Shown piece after piece: positions 19,266 through 28,466 of a stretch of 64,000 nt of DNA. The stretch's first letter is position 1. Each line of letters starts with the position of its first letter. Location: assembly GCA_016789745.1 (NCBI GenBank), contig JAEUQF010000165.1:1-64000 (forward strand), written 5' to 3'. The stretch is from Bryobacterales bacterium (lineage in GTDB: Bacteria > Acidobacteriota > Terriglobia > Bryobacterales > Bryobacteraceae). Below the pieces are notes generated by a model. That model ran no database searches. It was not told where the DNA came from and worked only from the letters and a program-made list of their open reading frames with translations. A program made the position numbers and the translations under genes.

Positions 19266-20482
19266 GCCAGCGCCGACAACAGCCGGTTGATGTCGTCCAT
19301 GTTGTTGTAAAGCGCCGGCGACACGCGCACCCGGTTGGCACCCGTGGTCGTGACCTGCACATTGGCCTTGCGCAGCTTCTGTTCGGTCGACTTCAAGTCT
19401 TTCGCCTGAACCACTACGATGGAACTCGGTGCATCCAATGGCGTGATCAGCTTGTATCCCAGCCCCGGCAATTCCTTCTTCAGCCGGTCACACATCGGCT
19501 TGGTATAGGCGTAAACATTGTCAACACCAACCGCCAGCAGCCGCTTCAGCGCTTCATATTGCCCCGCATAGGCCACATAGCTGACATTGCCCGGTTCATA
19601 GCGACCCGCGTCCTTCTGCGCGATATAGGGAAACTCATCGGCTGCGGTATCCCGTTCGGGAACCCAGGGAGCGTAGTTGAAGTGAACATAACCGGGGTGG
19701 CTGAGATCTTTCACCACCTTGCCCTGCAACTCCTCACGCACATACAGGAACCCCGCCCCACGTGCGCCGTGCAGCCACTTGTAGTTGGAGCAGGCGGCAA
19801 AGTCCAGTCCGAGCCCCTTCACGTCAACCGGCACGCTGCCGGCGGCCTGAATGATATCGGCGTACACATAGGCGCCATGTGCGTGCGCTAGTGCCGTGAT
19901 CGCCTTGGCATCCTCCACCCAGCCGTTCACGTTCGACACCAGCGTGATCGAGATCAGCTTCGTCTTCTTATCGACAACCTTCTCCATATCACGCATGTCG
20001 ATGCGCCAATCACGATGCTTCACGATGCGTACATCCATGCCCGCTTTACGCCGGCCGATGTAATCGTGAATGGATCCCGCATAGTGAAGGTCGTTGGACA
20101 CCAAGTTGCCGCCCGACTCCTGGATGCGCAGACCATTGACCACGGCCGCCTCACCCGCCTTGGTGCAGACGACGAAGCCGATCTCCGAAGGCTTGGCGTT
20201 GATCAGCTTGGCGAAGAGCGGCTTCACTTCCCGCGTGGCCTTGCTCGCATATTCGCCACGTCCTTCCCCCGGACCATACATGTGAAAGTCCATGTAGCGG
20301 CGCATGCCTTCGGCTACGAACTTCGGAAGTGGCATGTTCGCCGCGGCATCCAGGTAAACCTGCTGCGTCGCGCGCGGGAATTCATTGCGATAGGAAGCGA
20401 ACTCTGCGGCCTTCGACGTTGCCGCGGAGCCCGCGGCAGGCGCGGCGGCGGCCAGGATCAGTTGCCGGCGATTCATGGTCAT
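19262..20482 (-). CDS. Class V aminotransferase-fold PLP protein with Tat-like signal (paralogue 1)
   Basis: 406 residues. The start is placed at ATG 20482, which has an AAGG seven bases upstream; a second ATG two codons later is also possible, and the longer frame from 20518 has no support. The N-terminus MNRRQLILAAAAPAAG resembles a twin-arginine leader. The fold is class V (cysteine desulfurase / isopenicillin N epimerase-like), with ADIIQ at 208-212 (Asp209 for the pyridine nitrogen) and the cofactor lysine K235 in SNYKWLHGARG. It is a clear paralogue of the gene at 27184. A precedent for an exported class V protein is PvdN of Pseudomonas, a Tat-exported periplasmic enzyme. The reaction is unknown. 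Confidence 0.87.
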   Translation of the reverse strand: MTMNRRQLILAAAAPAAGSAATSKAAEFASYRNEFPRATQQVYLDAAANMPLPKFVAEGMRRYMDFHMYGPGEGRGEYASKATREVKPLFAKLINAKPSEIGFVVCTKAGEAAVVNGLRIQESGGNLVSNDLHYAGSIHDYIGRRKAGMDVRIVKHRDWRIDMRDMEKVVDKKTKLISITLVSNVNGWVEDAKAITALAHAHGAYVYADIIQAAGSVPVDVKGLGLDFAACSNYKWLHGARGAGFLYVREELQGKVVKDLSHPGYVHFNYAPWVPERDTAADEFPYIAQKDAGRYEPGNVSYVAYAGQYEALKRLLAVGVDNVYAYTKPMCDRLKKELPGLGYKLITPLDAPSSIVVVQAKDLKSTEQKLRKANVQVTTTGANRVRVSPALYNNMDDINRLLSALA

Positions 20483-20522
20483 TAAGCGCCTTTCTTGGTC
20501 TCTCAGTCTAACGCACATAGTC

Positions 20523-20528
20523 TAGAAT
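20523..20528 (+). promoter_or_regulatory. Candidate -10 box directly before the metallohydrolase start
   Basis: TAGAAT begins 14 bases before the ATG at 20537, the same offset as TATAAT before the paralogous gene at 24716. No ribosome binding site is visible and no good -35 box is placed, so the call is tentative. Confidence 0.35.
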
Positions 20529-20536
20529 CAGCGGGT

Positions 20537-22969
20537 ATGCCACTTCTGTTGGGCGTGCTGTTGCTCACCTCGCTATTGCCGGCGCAAACCCAGCGCCGTG
20601 TCTTCTCGCGGATCATGACAGGCGAGCCTTACACGCTGGAGTGCTACCTTCCGCAAATCACCAATGGCCCGAATTTCCCAACCTGGTCGCCGGACGGGAA
20701 AGAGATTGCTTTCTCCATGAAAGGCTCTATTTGGAAGATTCGATTGGGCCAGACCACCGCGCACGAGTTGACCGCAGACCCCGGTTATGCGGGCATGCCC
20801 GCCTGGTCGCCTGACGGCCGCTACCTTGTCTACACATCTGACGCGCAGGAGCAGATCCACCTCCGCCTGCTCGATCTCAAGACCGGGGAGAATCGCGCCT
20901 TGACCTTCGGCAACTCCATCAACGTGGAGCCGGAATGGTCACCTGACGGCTCCAGGATCGCCTACGTGTCCACTTGGCCGAACGGAAACTACAACATCTA
21001 TACGATGTCGCTCCGTGCCGGCGTACCGTCGCAACCCGTGCAGCTCACCCGAGACTTCGAATTGGTGCCGCCCACCGTCTATTACGGCAAATGGGCCTTG
21101 CACATTCATCCCACCTGGACCCGCGACGGCAAGGAACTCATCCTGATCTCGAACCGCGACAACAAGCATGGCTCGGGAGGCTTCTACCGCATGCGTGCCG
21201 AGCCCGGTGCGCCGCTCACACGATTTCACTACGAAGAGACCACCTGGAAAGCCCGGCCCACGCTGTCGCCCGATGGGGCCAAGTTGGTCTACAGCTCCTA
21301 CCTGGGCAGGCAATGGCAGCAGTTGTGGGCCATCCCGCCCAAGGGTGGCGATGCCTTCCCTTTAACCTACGGCGAGTTCGATCGCACCACGCCGCGCTGG
21401 TCTCCCGACGGCGCACGCATCGCCTTCATCTCCAACGAAACGGGCGACACGGCCCTGTGGCTGTGGCACTGGTTCGGCGGAAAGATGGAGCAGGTGAAGC
21501 CGGAGCGCCTGCTCTACAAGCGCGCCATGGCGAAACTTCACGTGCGCGTGTTGGACGCCGCCACCAAGCAGCCGCTGCGGTCGCGGGTCTACCTGACGGC
21601 CTCCGACGAACGTGCCTACGCACCCACGGAGAGCTGGTTCCGTGCCGACTGGCTCATGTTCGATCACATGGACCAGGCCGGCGAATACCACTACTTCCAT
21701 TCCGATGGCGACTTTGAAATCGACCTGCCGCCCGGCAAGACGACTCTCGCCTTCTCGCGAGGCTTCGAGTTTCAACCCGTGCAGAAGGAGATCGACGTCG
21801 CGGCGGGTGCGAAGAACCAGCTCACCGTCACCTTGAAGCGAATCGACAACATGGCTGCGCGCGGCTGGTGGGATGGCGACAATCACTTCCATATGAACTA
21901 CGCCGGCGTCTACTTCAACACGCCGCGCCGCTTGATGGAACAGGCCGAAGCCGAAGACATCCATGTTCTGAACAACCTCATCTGCAACAAGGAACAGCGC
22001 ATTCCCGACGTGGGTCATTTCACCGGCGCTATCGACAAGGTCTCCACGGCAACGCGCCTCCTGTTTCACAGCCAGGAATACCATCCGCCGTTCTGGGGTC
22101 ACGCTGCCTACCTCAACCTGAAACAGCACCTGGTCATTCCCGATTACGTCGGCTATCAGAACACCGTGGTGGACTCCATCTTCCCCTCCAATACCACGCC
22201 CGCGCGCGTCGCCAGGGAGCAGGGTGGGCTCGCCGGATATGCCCATGGCGCCGGACCGCACTTTCCCGTCGACCTTGCCTTGGGTAACGTAGATTTCGTC
22301 GAAGCCAACGCACTCACCGGTATGGAGCCTCTGTATAAGGCCTGGAACTGCGGCTACAAAGTGGTGGCCAGCGCCGGCGAAGATGCTTTCCCCAACTTCT
22401 ATCGCAGCTACATCCTCGGCTCGAACCGCGTCTACGTGCGCAGCGGACCGCGCCTGGACTACGACAAATGGATGGCCGACTTCCGCGCCGGCCGGTCCTT
22501 CGTCACCTCCGGCCCGCTGGTATTACTCAAGGTGAACGGCAAGGAGCCGGGCGATGAGATCCGTCTGCCGGCCGGCAAACATACCGTGAAGGTGGAGGTG
22601 GACGTCAAGTCCATCACGCCGGTGGAGTCCATTGAGGTGATGCACAATGGAGTGTCGCTGGGGAATGTCAAGACTATGACACTGGATCGTAGCGGTTGGA
22701 TCTCGGTTCAGGTGAAGGCGAAGTATACACGGGATCCCATCCGACGGCCCTTTCCCTTTGCCGCTACCATGCCGGTGTGGATCAACGTGGATGACAAACC
22801 GGTGCGCTCCAGGGCCGACGCGGAGTATTTCGTGCAGTGGATCGACCGCACACTGGAGCGCGCGACGAAACTGGCCTTCAACAATGAGGCCGAGCGGCAG
22901 GAGACCGAGAAACTCTATCGGGAAGCGCGTGCGAAGATGATGCAGCGCGCGGCGGAGGCGGGCCAATGA
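20537..22969 (+). CDS. PD40 propeller fused to CehA/McbA-type (PHP-like) metallohydrolase, exported (paralogue 1)
   Basis: 810 residues. The start is ATG 20537, where a clean Sec signal peptide begins (MPLLLGVLLLTSLLPAQ). Residues about 40-320 carry PD40 repeats (TWSPDGKEIAFS, AWSPDGRYLVYT, EWSPDGSRIAYV). A linker domain (about 335-440) precedes a metal-dependent hydrolase domain with an HxH pair near H450/H452 (DNHFHMNYAG) and later conserved EYHPPFWGH, GYAHGAG and SAGEDA, consistent with the CehA/McbA family related to PHP phosphoesterases. It is divergent from the aminotransferase-fold gene by 54 bases and shares four bases with the next PD40 gene. The hydrolysed bond is unknown. Confidence 0.87.
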   Translation: MPLLLGVLLLTSLLPAQTQRRVFSRIMTGEPYTLECYLPQITNGPNFPTWSPDGKEIAFSMKGSIWKIRLGQTTAHELTADPGYAGMPAWSPDGRYLVYTSDAQEQIHLRLLDLKTGENRALTFGNSINVEPEWSPDGSRIAYVSTWPNGNYNIYTMSLRAGVPSQPVQLTRDFELVPPTVYYGKWALHIHPTWTRDGKELILISNRDNKHGSGGFYRMRAEPGAPLTRFHYEETTWKARPTLSPDGAKLVYSSYLGRQWQQLWAIPPKGGDAFPLTYGEFDRTTPRWSPDGARIAFISNETGDTALWLWHWFGGKMEQVKPERLLYKRAMAKLHVRVLDAATKQPLRSRVYLTASDERAYAPTESWFRADWLMFDHMDQAGEYHYFHSDGDFEIDLPPGKTTLAFSRGFEFQPVQKEIDVAAGAKNQLTVTLKRIDNMAARGWWDGDNHFHMNYAGVYFNTPRRLMEQAEAEDIHVLNNLICNKEQRIPDVGHFTGAIDKVSTATRLLFHSQEYHPPFWGHAAYLNLKQHLVIPDYVGYQNTVVDSIFPSNTTPARVAREQGGLAGYAHGAGPHFPVDLALGNVDFVEANALTGMEPLYKAWNCGYKVVASAGEDAFPNFYRSYILGSNRVYVRSGPRLDYDKWMADFRAGRSFVTSGPLVLLKVNGKEPGDEIRLPAGKHTVKVEVDVKSITPVESIEVMHNGVSLGNVKTMTLDRSGWISVQVKAKYTRDPIRRPFPFAATMPVWINVDDKPVRSRADAEYFVQWIDRTLERATKLAFNNEAERQETEKLYREARAKMMQRAAEAGQ

Positions 22970-23853
22970 TCGTACTATTCCTACTGTTTCTTCAGCAGCC
23001 GACGGCACAGGACATGCCGCAGGAAATGGTCTGGGTGGATCGCACGGGCAAGGTGCTGGGCCGCGTCGGCGCCGTGCAGAACGCCATGTTCTTCCCGGAG
23101 ATCTCGCCGGACGGCAAGTCGATCGCCGTCTCGGCACGCGATGGCGAAGTGAACGATCGTGACGTCTGGATCCACGACATTGCCGCAGGCAACAAGCGCG
23201 CCCATTCGCCGGCCAAGGGCAATGACAACTTCCCCGTCTGGGGTCCCAACAGCAAAGACATCGTCTGGAACAGCACCCGCACGGGCGAGTACGAGCTGTT
23301 TCGCGGCGAGTCGCTCCTGCTGAAACAGCCCGCCAGCCAGTATCCGCGCAGCGTCTCGCCCGATGGGAAGTGGCTGCTCTACACACAGGCCGACAAGAAG
23401 CGCGATCTCTACCTGCTGAACCTGGAAGGCGAGCCGAAACCGAAGCCCGTGTTTCCCGGAGCGCGCTACTGGACCGAGTGCGGCCGCTATTCACCCGATG
23501 GCCGCTACTTCGCGTTTGTCTCCAACGAGGGTGGGCCCTTCGAAGTCTACGTGGCCAGCGTGGCCGATCCTTCCCAGCGCTGGAAGGTCTCGCGCGAGCT
23601 TGCCAACGGCTGGGGCGGCGGCGGTGGCGGCCCCCGCTGGCGTGCCGATGGCAAGGAACTGTTCTACATGATGGGCGACGCCATGGTGTCGGTTGAGGTC
23701 TCCACCGAAGGCGAGTTCAAGCCCGGCCCAGTGAAGCGGCTGTTCGCGGCACCGGGCATGATGGGCAACTTCCCCGACGAGTCTCCGTGGGTGGCGAAGT
23801 ATGATGTGACGGCCGACGGACAGAAGTTCGTTTTCGTGAGGAAAGTGCGTTAA
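22966..23853 (+). CDS. Small PD40 beta-propeller protein, exported
   Basis: 295 residues with a short hydrophobic leader (MIVLFLLFLQQPTAQ). PD40-type repeats cover the protein, for example EISPDGKSIAVSARDG, SVSPDGKWLLYTQ and RYSPDGRYFAFVSN. A glycine run (GWGGGGGGPRW) precedes the last blade. There is no catalytic domain. The ATGA overlap with the preceding metallohydrolase gene indicates coupled expression, so a complex with it is plausible. The stop overlaps the stop of the opposing amidohydrolase gene within TTAA. Confidence 0.85.
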   Translation: MIVLFLLFLQQPTAQDMPQEMVWVDRTGKVLGRVGAVQNAMFFPEISPDGKSIAVSARDGEVNDRDVWIHDIAAGNKRAHSPAKGNDNFPVWGPNSKDIVWNSTRTGEYELFRGESLLLKQPASQYPRSVSPDGKWLLYTQADKKRDLYLLNLEGEPKPKPVFPGARYWTECGRYSPDGRYFAFVSNEGGPFEVYVASVADPSQRWKVSRELANGWGGGGGGPRWRADGKELFYMMGDAMVSVEVSTEGEFKPGPVKRLFAAPGMMGNFPDESPWVAKYDVTADGQKFVFVRKVR

Positions 23854-24692
23854 AGGAACGCCGAATCCCTAAACCAAATTCCCCGCGCATTCTCCCCCAA
23901 AATCATCCGCCGTTCCGCCGCCCGCAGCGGCAGCACCTCCGTGAACAACCGCAGATGCTCCGCGTACGTGATCTTCGGCGTCCAGATCTCATTCGGATAA
24001 CTGCTCGTCCACAAACATCGCTCCGCGCCGTAGGCCCGAATTACCTGCATCGCCGCATCCTGCAGATCCTCGCACGGAAACGGCTGCTGCGTCCCGGTGC
24101 CGATAAAATCCACCTTCGCATACAAGTTCTTGAACCGCGCCAGATCCAGCACCGCCTTCAGATCCCGCCCAAAGTTCGGCCCCGGCTTCAAATCCATGCA
24201 GTGACAAAACCCATACGTCAGCGACGGAAACGCCTGCATCATCTTCACCGCGCTTTCCACCATCCCGTACTGCATCAGAAACAGATCAATCGTAATCCCC
24301 TCATCCACCGCCACCTTCCACAGCGCCCGCACACTCGCGGCATCGAAAGACTTCGCCTTCGGTGACGGAATGCTCCGCAGCGACTTCACGCCATCCCGCC
24401 TCACAAACGACTTCAATAACCCCGGACTCCGCGGATCATCCGGATCCAGCGTGCACACACCGCACACCCAGTCGCGATTCACCCGCGTCGCATCGCAAAG
24501 GTATCGGTTGTCGTAGCCATAGAAGCTGACCGTCTGAATCGCGCGCACCGCCGACACACCCGCAGCCTGGCTGACATGATGCAGATGCTCCAGCGAGCCC
24601 ACCCACTGCGGTGGTCGAAAGGGGTCGGCCTTCGGAGGGTATCGCTTCTCATCGAAGGAAGTAATGTGCGCGTGACAATCAATCACCAGCAT
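23850..24692 (-). CDS. Amidohydrolase-2 family metal-dependent hydrolase
   Basis: 280 residues from ATG 24692 (MLVIDCHAHITSF); a frame three residues longer exists but this is the usual family start. The HxH metal motif is HAH at 7-9. The C-terminal part has the family ending NARGIWF. The usual late (G/T)(S/T)D(Y/F)P motif appears as WTSSYPNEIW, so the Asp that normally helps bind metal or activate water seems to be Ser. There is no signal peptide, so it is cytoplasmic. It is divergent from the 24716 gene with only 23 bases between starts, which suggests shared control. Substrate unknown. Confidence 0.82.
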   Translation of the reverse strand: MLVIDCHAHITSFDEKRYPPKADPFRPPQWVGSLEHLHHVSQAAGVSAVRAIQTVSFYGYDNRYLCDATRVNRDWVCGVCTLDPDDPRSPGLLKSFVRRDGVKSLRSIPSPKAKSFDAASVRALWKVAVDEGITIDLFLMQYGMVESAVKMMQAFPSLTYGFCHCMDLKPGPNFGRDLKAVLDLARFKNLYAKVDFIGTGTQQPFPCEDLQDAAMQVIRAYGAERCLWTSSYPNEIWTPKITYAEHLRLFTEVLPLRAAERRMILGENARGIWFRDSAFL

Positions 24693-24715
24693 GTAGAACA
24701 CTATAATGACTCACG
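24693..24715. promoter_or_regulatory. Compact bidirectional start region with overlapping -10 boxes
   Basis: Only 23 bases separate two divergent start codons. TATAAT (24702-24707, perfect) reads toward the plus-strand gene, and TATAGT (complement of 24700-24705) reads toward the minus-strand gene. Each sits 13-14 bases from its start codon, so both mRNAs would begin at or within a few bases of the start codon. No consensus -35 box is evident on either side. Confidence 0.45.
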
Positions 24716-27184
24716 ATGTACCGCGCCTCTCTCTTCGCTCTTCTGCTGTTGGCGATGGCTGCCCCTGCGCAGATCAAACGTGCGCCATTCGCCTCCGGTT
24801 ACATGTACAGCTACTACGTACCGCAATCGGCGAGCACGCCCTGGAGGCCGGCCTGGTCGCCGGATGGAAAAGAAATTGCGTTCGGCATGTCTGGCTCGCT
24901 CTGGAAGATCAGACTGGGTGACACCACCGCATACGAACTCACCGCTAACGCCACCTATGATTCGGCCCCCGCCTGGTCGCCGGATGGACGCTTCGTCGTC
25001 TTCACCGGAGAAGACGCCAACGGCGTGAATCTCATGCTCTTGAACGTTGCCACCAAAGAGACCACGCAACTTACCCGCGGTTCCGACATCTATGCCGACC
25101 CCGTGTTCTCTCCCGATGGCAAGAGCATCGCCTTCGTCCGAGGCATGCAGGGCGCCGGGCGCAGTGCCAACGGCTTCCTGATCTACACCATGCCCTTTGA
25201 CAACGGCACCACGGGCCAGCCCGCGCGCATCACCGCCGAGAACAGCTTCGGCCGGGCACGCCTCTATTTCAGCCCTTTCGACGACCACATCTCGCCCAAC
25301 TGGTCGCCCGACGGCAAGGAGATGCTGCTGGTCTCCAATCGCGGCATTCCTCTCGGCTCCGGCGCCATCTGGCGCGCGAAAGTGGTTGCCAATGCCATGG
25401 CCACCGCCGCCAAGGTGCTGCAGGAAGAGACGCTCTACCGCACCCAGCCGCAGTACTCGCCCGACGGCAAGCGCATCCTCTACAGCTCGCACCGCGGCTC
25501 ACAGTTCAACAATCTCTATGTCCTGCCAGTGGCCGGCGGCGAGCCCTACCAGATGACGTTCGGCGATTGGGACCACTTCGACCCACGCTGGTCCCCTGAC
25601 GGCGAGCGCATCGCCTACATCTCCAACCGCCACGGCATCTCCGAACTGCGGGTCCTACGCACCTATGGCGGCGAGGATGACAAGGTCGAGATCGAACGCC
25701 GGGTCTGGCGCAGGCCTATGGGCAAACTCGAAGTCCGCGTGCGCGGCGCGGCGCGCTTCTATCTGCGCGGTGCCGACGGAAAATCGTACGCCCCTGCGAC
25801 AGCCTATCACCGCGTGGCGGGCCGCCACGCCCATCGCGATTTCTTCCATGCGGAAGACAAGTTCATTGTGGACCTCCCGCCTGGCGAGGCCACTTTGGAA
25901 GTTGCGAAAGGCCTGGAATACCTTCCGCAAGTGAAGAAAGTGTCCATCCGTCAGGACGAAGTGGCGATCGCGAATATCGATCTGGAGCGGCTGACCAGCA
26001 TGAATGCTGGCGGTTGGTGGAGCGCTTCCGATCACGTCCACATGAACTACGCCGGCAATCTCCACAACACGCCGGAGAACCTCATGATGATGGCGCGCGC
26101 CGAAGATCTCGATGTCGTTGGCGAAAAGGTCTGCAACAAAGACCACCGCATCTTTGACCATCAGTTCTTCACCGGTAAGCCGCATGAGCTAACCAACGCG
26201 GAGCAGATTCTCTCCTTCGGCGAAGAGTACCGCCCGCCCTTCTATGGCCATATCAACTTCATCAATCTCACCAAACATCTGCTCTCGCCGTTCACCACCG
26301 GCTATGAAGGCTCCGCCATCGAGAGCCTGTACCCAAGCAATACCGACATGTTCCTTGCCGGCCGCAAGCAGGGAGCCATCGCCGGCTATGTCCACCCTTG
26401 GTCCGGTGATCCGCCGAAGTCTGGATACGGTGTGGCCCGCGGCTTTCCCGTGGACCTGGCCTTGGGCACCTTCGAATACCTGGAAGTCCACACCAGTGCC
26501 GCGCACTTCACCAACACGGCCAGGATCTGGCATCGGGCGCTGAACTGCGGCTTCAAAATCACCGCCTCCGCCGGGGAAGACTCCATCCTCGGCCTGCACT
26601 CCACGCCCATCATCGGATCCAGCCGCCTCTACGCTTACGTCGGTGACAAGCTTGAGTGGCCACGTTATGTGGATGCCATCCGCCGCGGACGCACGTTCGT
26701 CACCAATGGCCCGCTGCTGGCCTTCAACGTTGACGGCCACATCCCCGGCGATGAGATCCAGTTGTCCGCCGATACCGGTACCGTGGAAGTCAACGCCAGT
26801 GCGCAGTCCATCGTCCCTATCGAAAAGCTGGAAGTTTTCTTCAATGGCAAAGTCATTGCGTCCAGCGACGGCAGCCCCATCCGCAAGCGCCTTCCCATTG
26901 ACCGCAGCGGCTGGCTCACCGTGCGTGCCTCCAATTCCAAGCCACAGCATCCCATCGACGACAGCTATATCGTCGGCGAGACCAGTCCCGTCTATGTTTA
27001 CAAGGGTGGCCAGCCCATCCGCTCCAAGGCCGATTCCGAGTACTTCATCCAGTGGATTGATGACATCACCAAGCAGGCCCAGGCCCACCCTGGCTGGCGT
27101 TCGGAAAAAGAGCGGGCTCACGTCATCGGCCAGTTCCGGCAGGCACGAACTGTATTCGAACAGCGTGTAAAGGAGGCTCAGTAA
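24716..27184 (+). CDS. PD40 propeller fused to CehA/McbA-type (PHP-like) metallohydrolase, exported (paralogue 2)
   Basis: 822 residues with a Sec signal peptide (MYRASLFALLLLAMAAPAQ). It is co-linear with the gene at 20537: PD40 repeats (AWSPDGKEIAFG, AWSPDGRFVVFT, YSPDGKRILYSS), a linker, then the hydrolase domain with HxH near H440/H442 (SDHVHMNYAG) and conserved EYRPPFYGH, GYVHPWSG and SAGEDS. One possible metal-site difference from its paralogue is EYRPPFYGH against EYHPPFWGH. The stop overlaps the start of the downstream aminotransferase-fold gene by one base (TAATG), so they are tightly coupled. No ribosome binding site precedes the ATG. Confidence 0.87.
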   Translation: MYRASLFALLLLAMAAPAQIKRAPFASGYMYSYYVPQSASTPWRPAWSPDGKEIAFGMSGSLWKIRLGDTTAYELTANATYDSAPAWSPDGRFVVFTGEDANGVNLMLLNVATKETTQLTRGSDIYADPVFSPDGKSIAFVRGMQGAGRSANGFLIYTMPFDNGTTGQPARITAENSFGRARLYFSPFDDHISPNWSPDGKEMLLVSNRGIPLGSGAIWRAKVVANAMATAAKVLQEETLYRTQPQYSPDGKRILYSSHRGSQFNNLYVLPVAGGEPYQMTFGDWDHFDPRWSPDGERIAYISNRHGISELRVLRTYGGEDDKVEIERRVWRRPMGKLEVRVRGAARFYLRGADGKSYAPATAYHRVAGRHAHRDFFHAEDKFIVDLPPGEATLEVAKGLEYLPQVKKVSIRQDEVAIANIDLERLTSMNAGGWWSASDHVHMNYAGNLHNTPENLMMMARAEDLDVVGEKVCNKDHRIFDHQFFTGKPHELTNAEQILSFGEEYRPPFYGHINFINLTKHLLSPFTTGYEGSAIESLYPSNTDMFLAGRKQGAIAGYVHPWSGDPPKSGYGVARGFPVDLALGTFEYLEVHTSAAHFTNTARIWHRALNCGFKITASAGEDSILGLHSTPIIGSSRLYAYVGDKLEWPRYVDAIRRGRTFVTNGPLLAFNVDGHIPGDEIQLSADTGTVEVNASAQSIVPIEKLEVFFNGKVIASSDGSPIRKRLPIDRSGWLTVRASNSKPQHPIDDSYIVGETSPVYVYKGGQPIRSKADSEYFIQWIDDITKQAQAHPGWRSEKERAHVIGQFRQARTVFEQRVKEAQ

Positions 27185-28413
27185 TGAATCGCCGAGGTTT
27201 TCTCGCCACCAGCACCGCCGCCGCTATGGCTGCGCCGGTTGACCTCTCGCTAACCTGCCGCAAGGATTTTCCCCGCGCGCTCAACGAAACGTACTTCAAC
27301 TCCGCCGCGCAGCATCCGCTCGGCAACCATTCGGTGGCGGCCATGCACGCCTACATGGACTATCTCCACAAAGGCCCAGGCGGCGGGCGAAAGGACTTCT
27401 GGGAACACGGCCTCTCACAGGTCAAGCCCATGTTCGCGAAACTGATCAACGCCAAGCCCTCGGAGATCGCGTTCACCGGCTCCACCACCATTGGCGAGAA
27501 CACCATCCTCAACGGCATGGACCTCCGCGGAGGCAATGTTGTCACCAATGATCTCCACTACTCCGCGTCGCTTTCCAACTACCTGACCCGCCAACAACTG
27601 CATGGGTTAGACGTGCGTGTGGTGAAACATCGCGATTGGGTGATCGACCTGAAAGACATGGAGCGCGCCGTCGACGCCAGAACCAAACTGATCGCCGTCT
27701 CGCTGGTGTCCTCCGTGAACGGGCATGTAGAGAACATCAAGGCTCTCAGCCAACTCGCGCATGCACACAAAGCCTACCTGTTTGCCGACATCATCCAGGG
27801 CGTAGGCGCAACCCCGGTAGACGTTAAGGCCATGGGCATCGATTTTGCGTCCAGCGCCATGTACAAATGGCTCCAGGGGGAGCATGGCTTCGGCTTTCTC
27901 TATATCAGAGAGGACCTCGCCGGCAGCGTCGTGAAGCCCACCGAATTCACCGGGCATCCCGACTTCAACTACGCTCCGTGGGTACAGGCCACGGCCCCCG
28001 GGCCGGCCGGCCTTATCAATCACCCCGCGCAAGGGATGGCGGCCTTTGATTGCGGCACTCCGTCGGTCATTACCTATGCCGCGCAGCACGCCGCGTTTGA
28101 ATACATGGCAAAGCTGGGCGTGGACAACATCCGTGCCCACGCAAACCGCTTGATCGCAAGACTCCGGAAGGAGCTGCCCACGCTCGGCTACACGCCGATC
28201 ACGCCCAAGGATTCACCGTCCTCTATCGTCACGTTCCTCTGCAAGGACGCCGAGCTCGTCCGCAAAAAGATTCGAGAGAGTAAGGCGAAGATCTCCCTTA
28301 CAGGGCCGAATTCTGCCTTGACGGTGGGTCGTTTCGGTAACCATATTCGCTTCTCCGTTTCGGTGTTCAACAACGATCAGGACATAAATACCATCCTCGA
28401 AATCCTGAGTTAA
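27184..28413 (+). CDS. Class V aminotransferase-fold PLP protein with Tat-like signal (paralogue 2)
   Basis: 409 residues. The start codon is embedded in TAATG with the stop of the upstream gene and has a strong ribosome binding site (AAAGGAGG). The leader MNRRGFLATSTAAAMAAP is a good twin-arginine-type signal. The cofactor lysine is K228 in AMYKWLQGEHG and the PLP-nitrogen Asp is D202 in FADIIQG. It aligns along its length with the gene at 19262 (shared NDLHYA/S, VVKHRDW, YKWL, NYAPWV). The pairing with a propeller-metallohydrolase is repeated in both copies, so the two probably act on one pathway in the periplasm. Confidence 0.88.
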   Translation: MNRRGFLATSTAAAMAAPVDLSLTCRKDFPRALNETYFNSAAQHPLGNHSVAAMHAYMDYLHKGPGGGRKDFWEHGLSQVKPMFAKLINAKPSEIAFTGSTTIGENTILNGMDLRGGNVVTNDLHYSASLSNYLTRQQLHGLDVRVVKHRDWVIDLKDMERAVDARTKLIAVSLVSSVNGHVENIKALSQLAHAHKAYLFADIIQGVGATPVDVKAMGIDFASSAMYKWLQGEHGFGFLYIREDLAGSVVKPTEFTGHPDFNYAPWVQATAPGPAGLINHPAQGMAAFDCGTPSVITYAAQHAAFEYMAKLGVDNIRAHANRLIARLRKELPTLGYTPITPKDSPSSIVTFLCKDAELVRKKIRESKAKISLTGPNSALTVGRFGNHIRFSVSVFNNDQDINTILEILS

Positions 28414-28466
28414 CCGCGCTGGCGGAAGTGATATCATTGGCCCCACGTTTTGTGAGAGGAAGGCCT

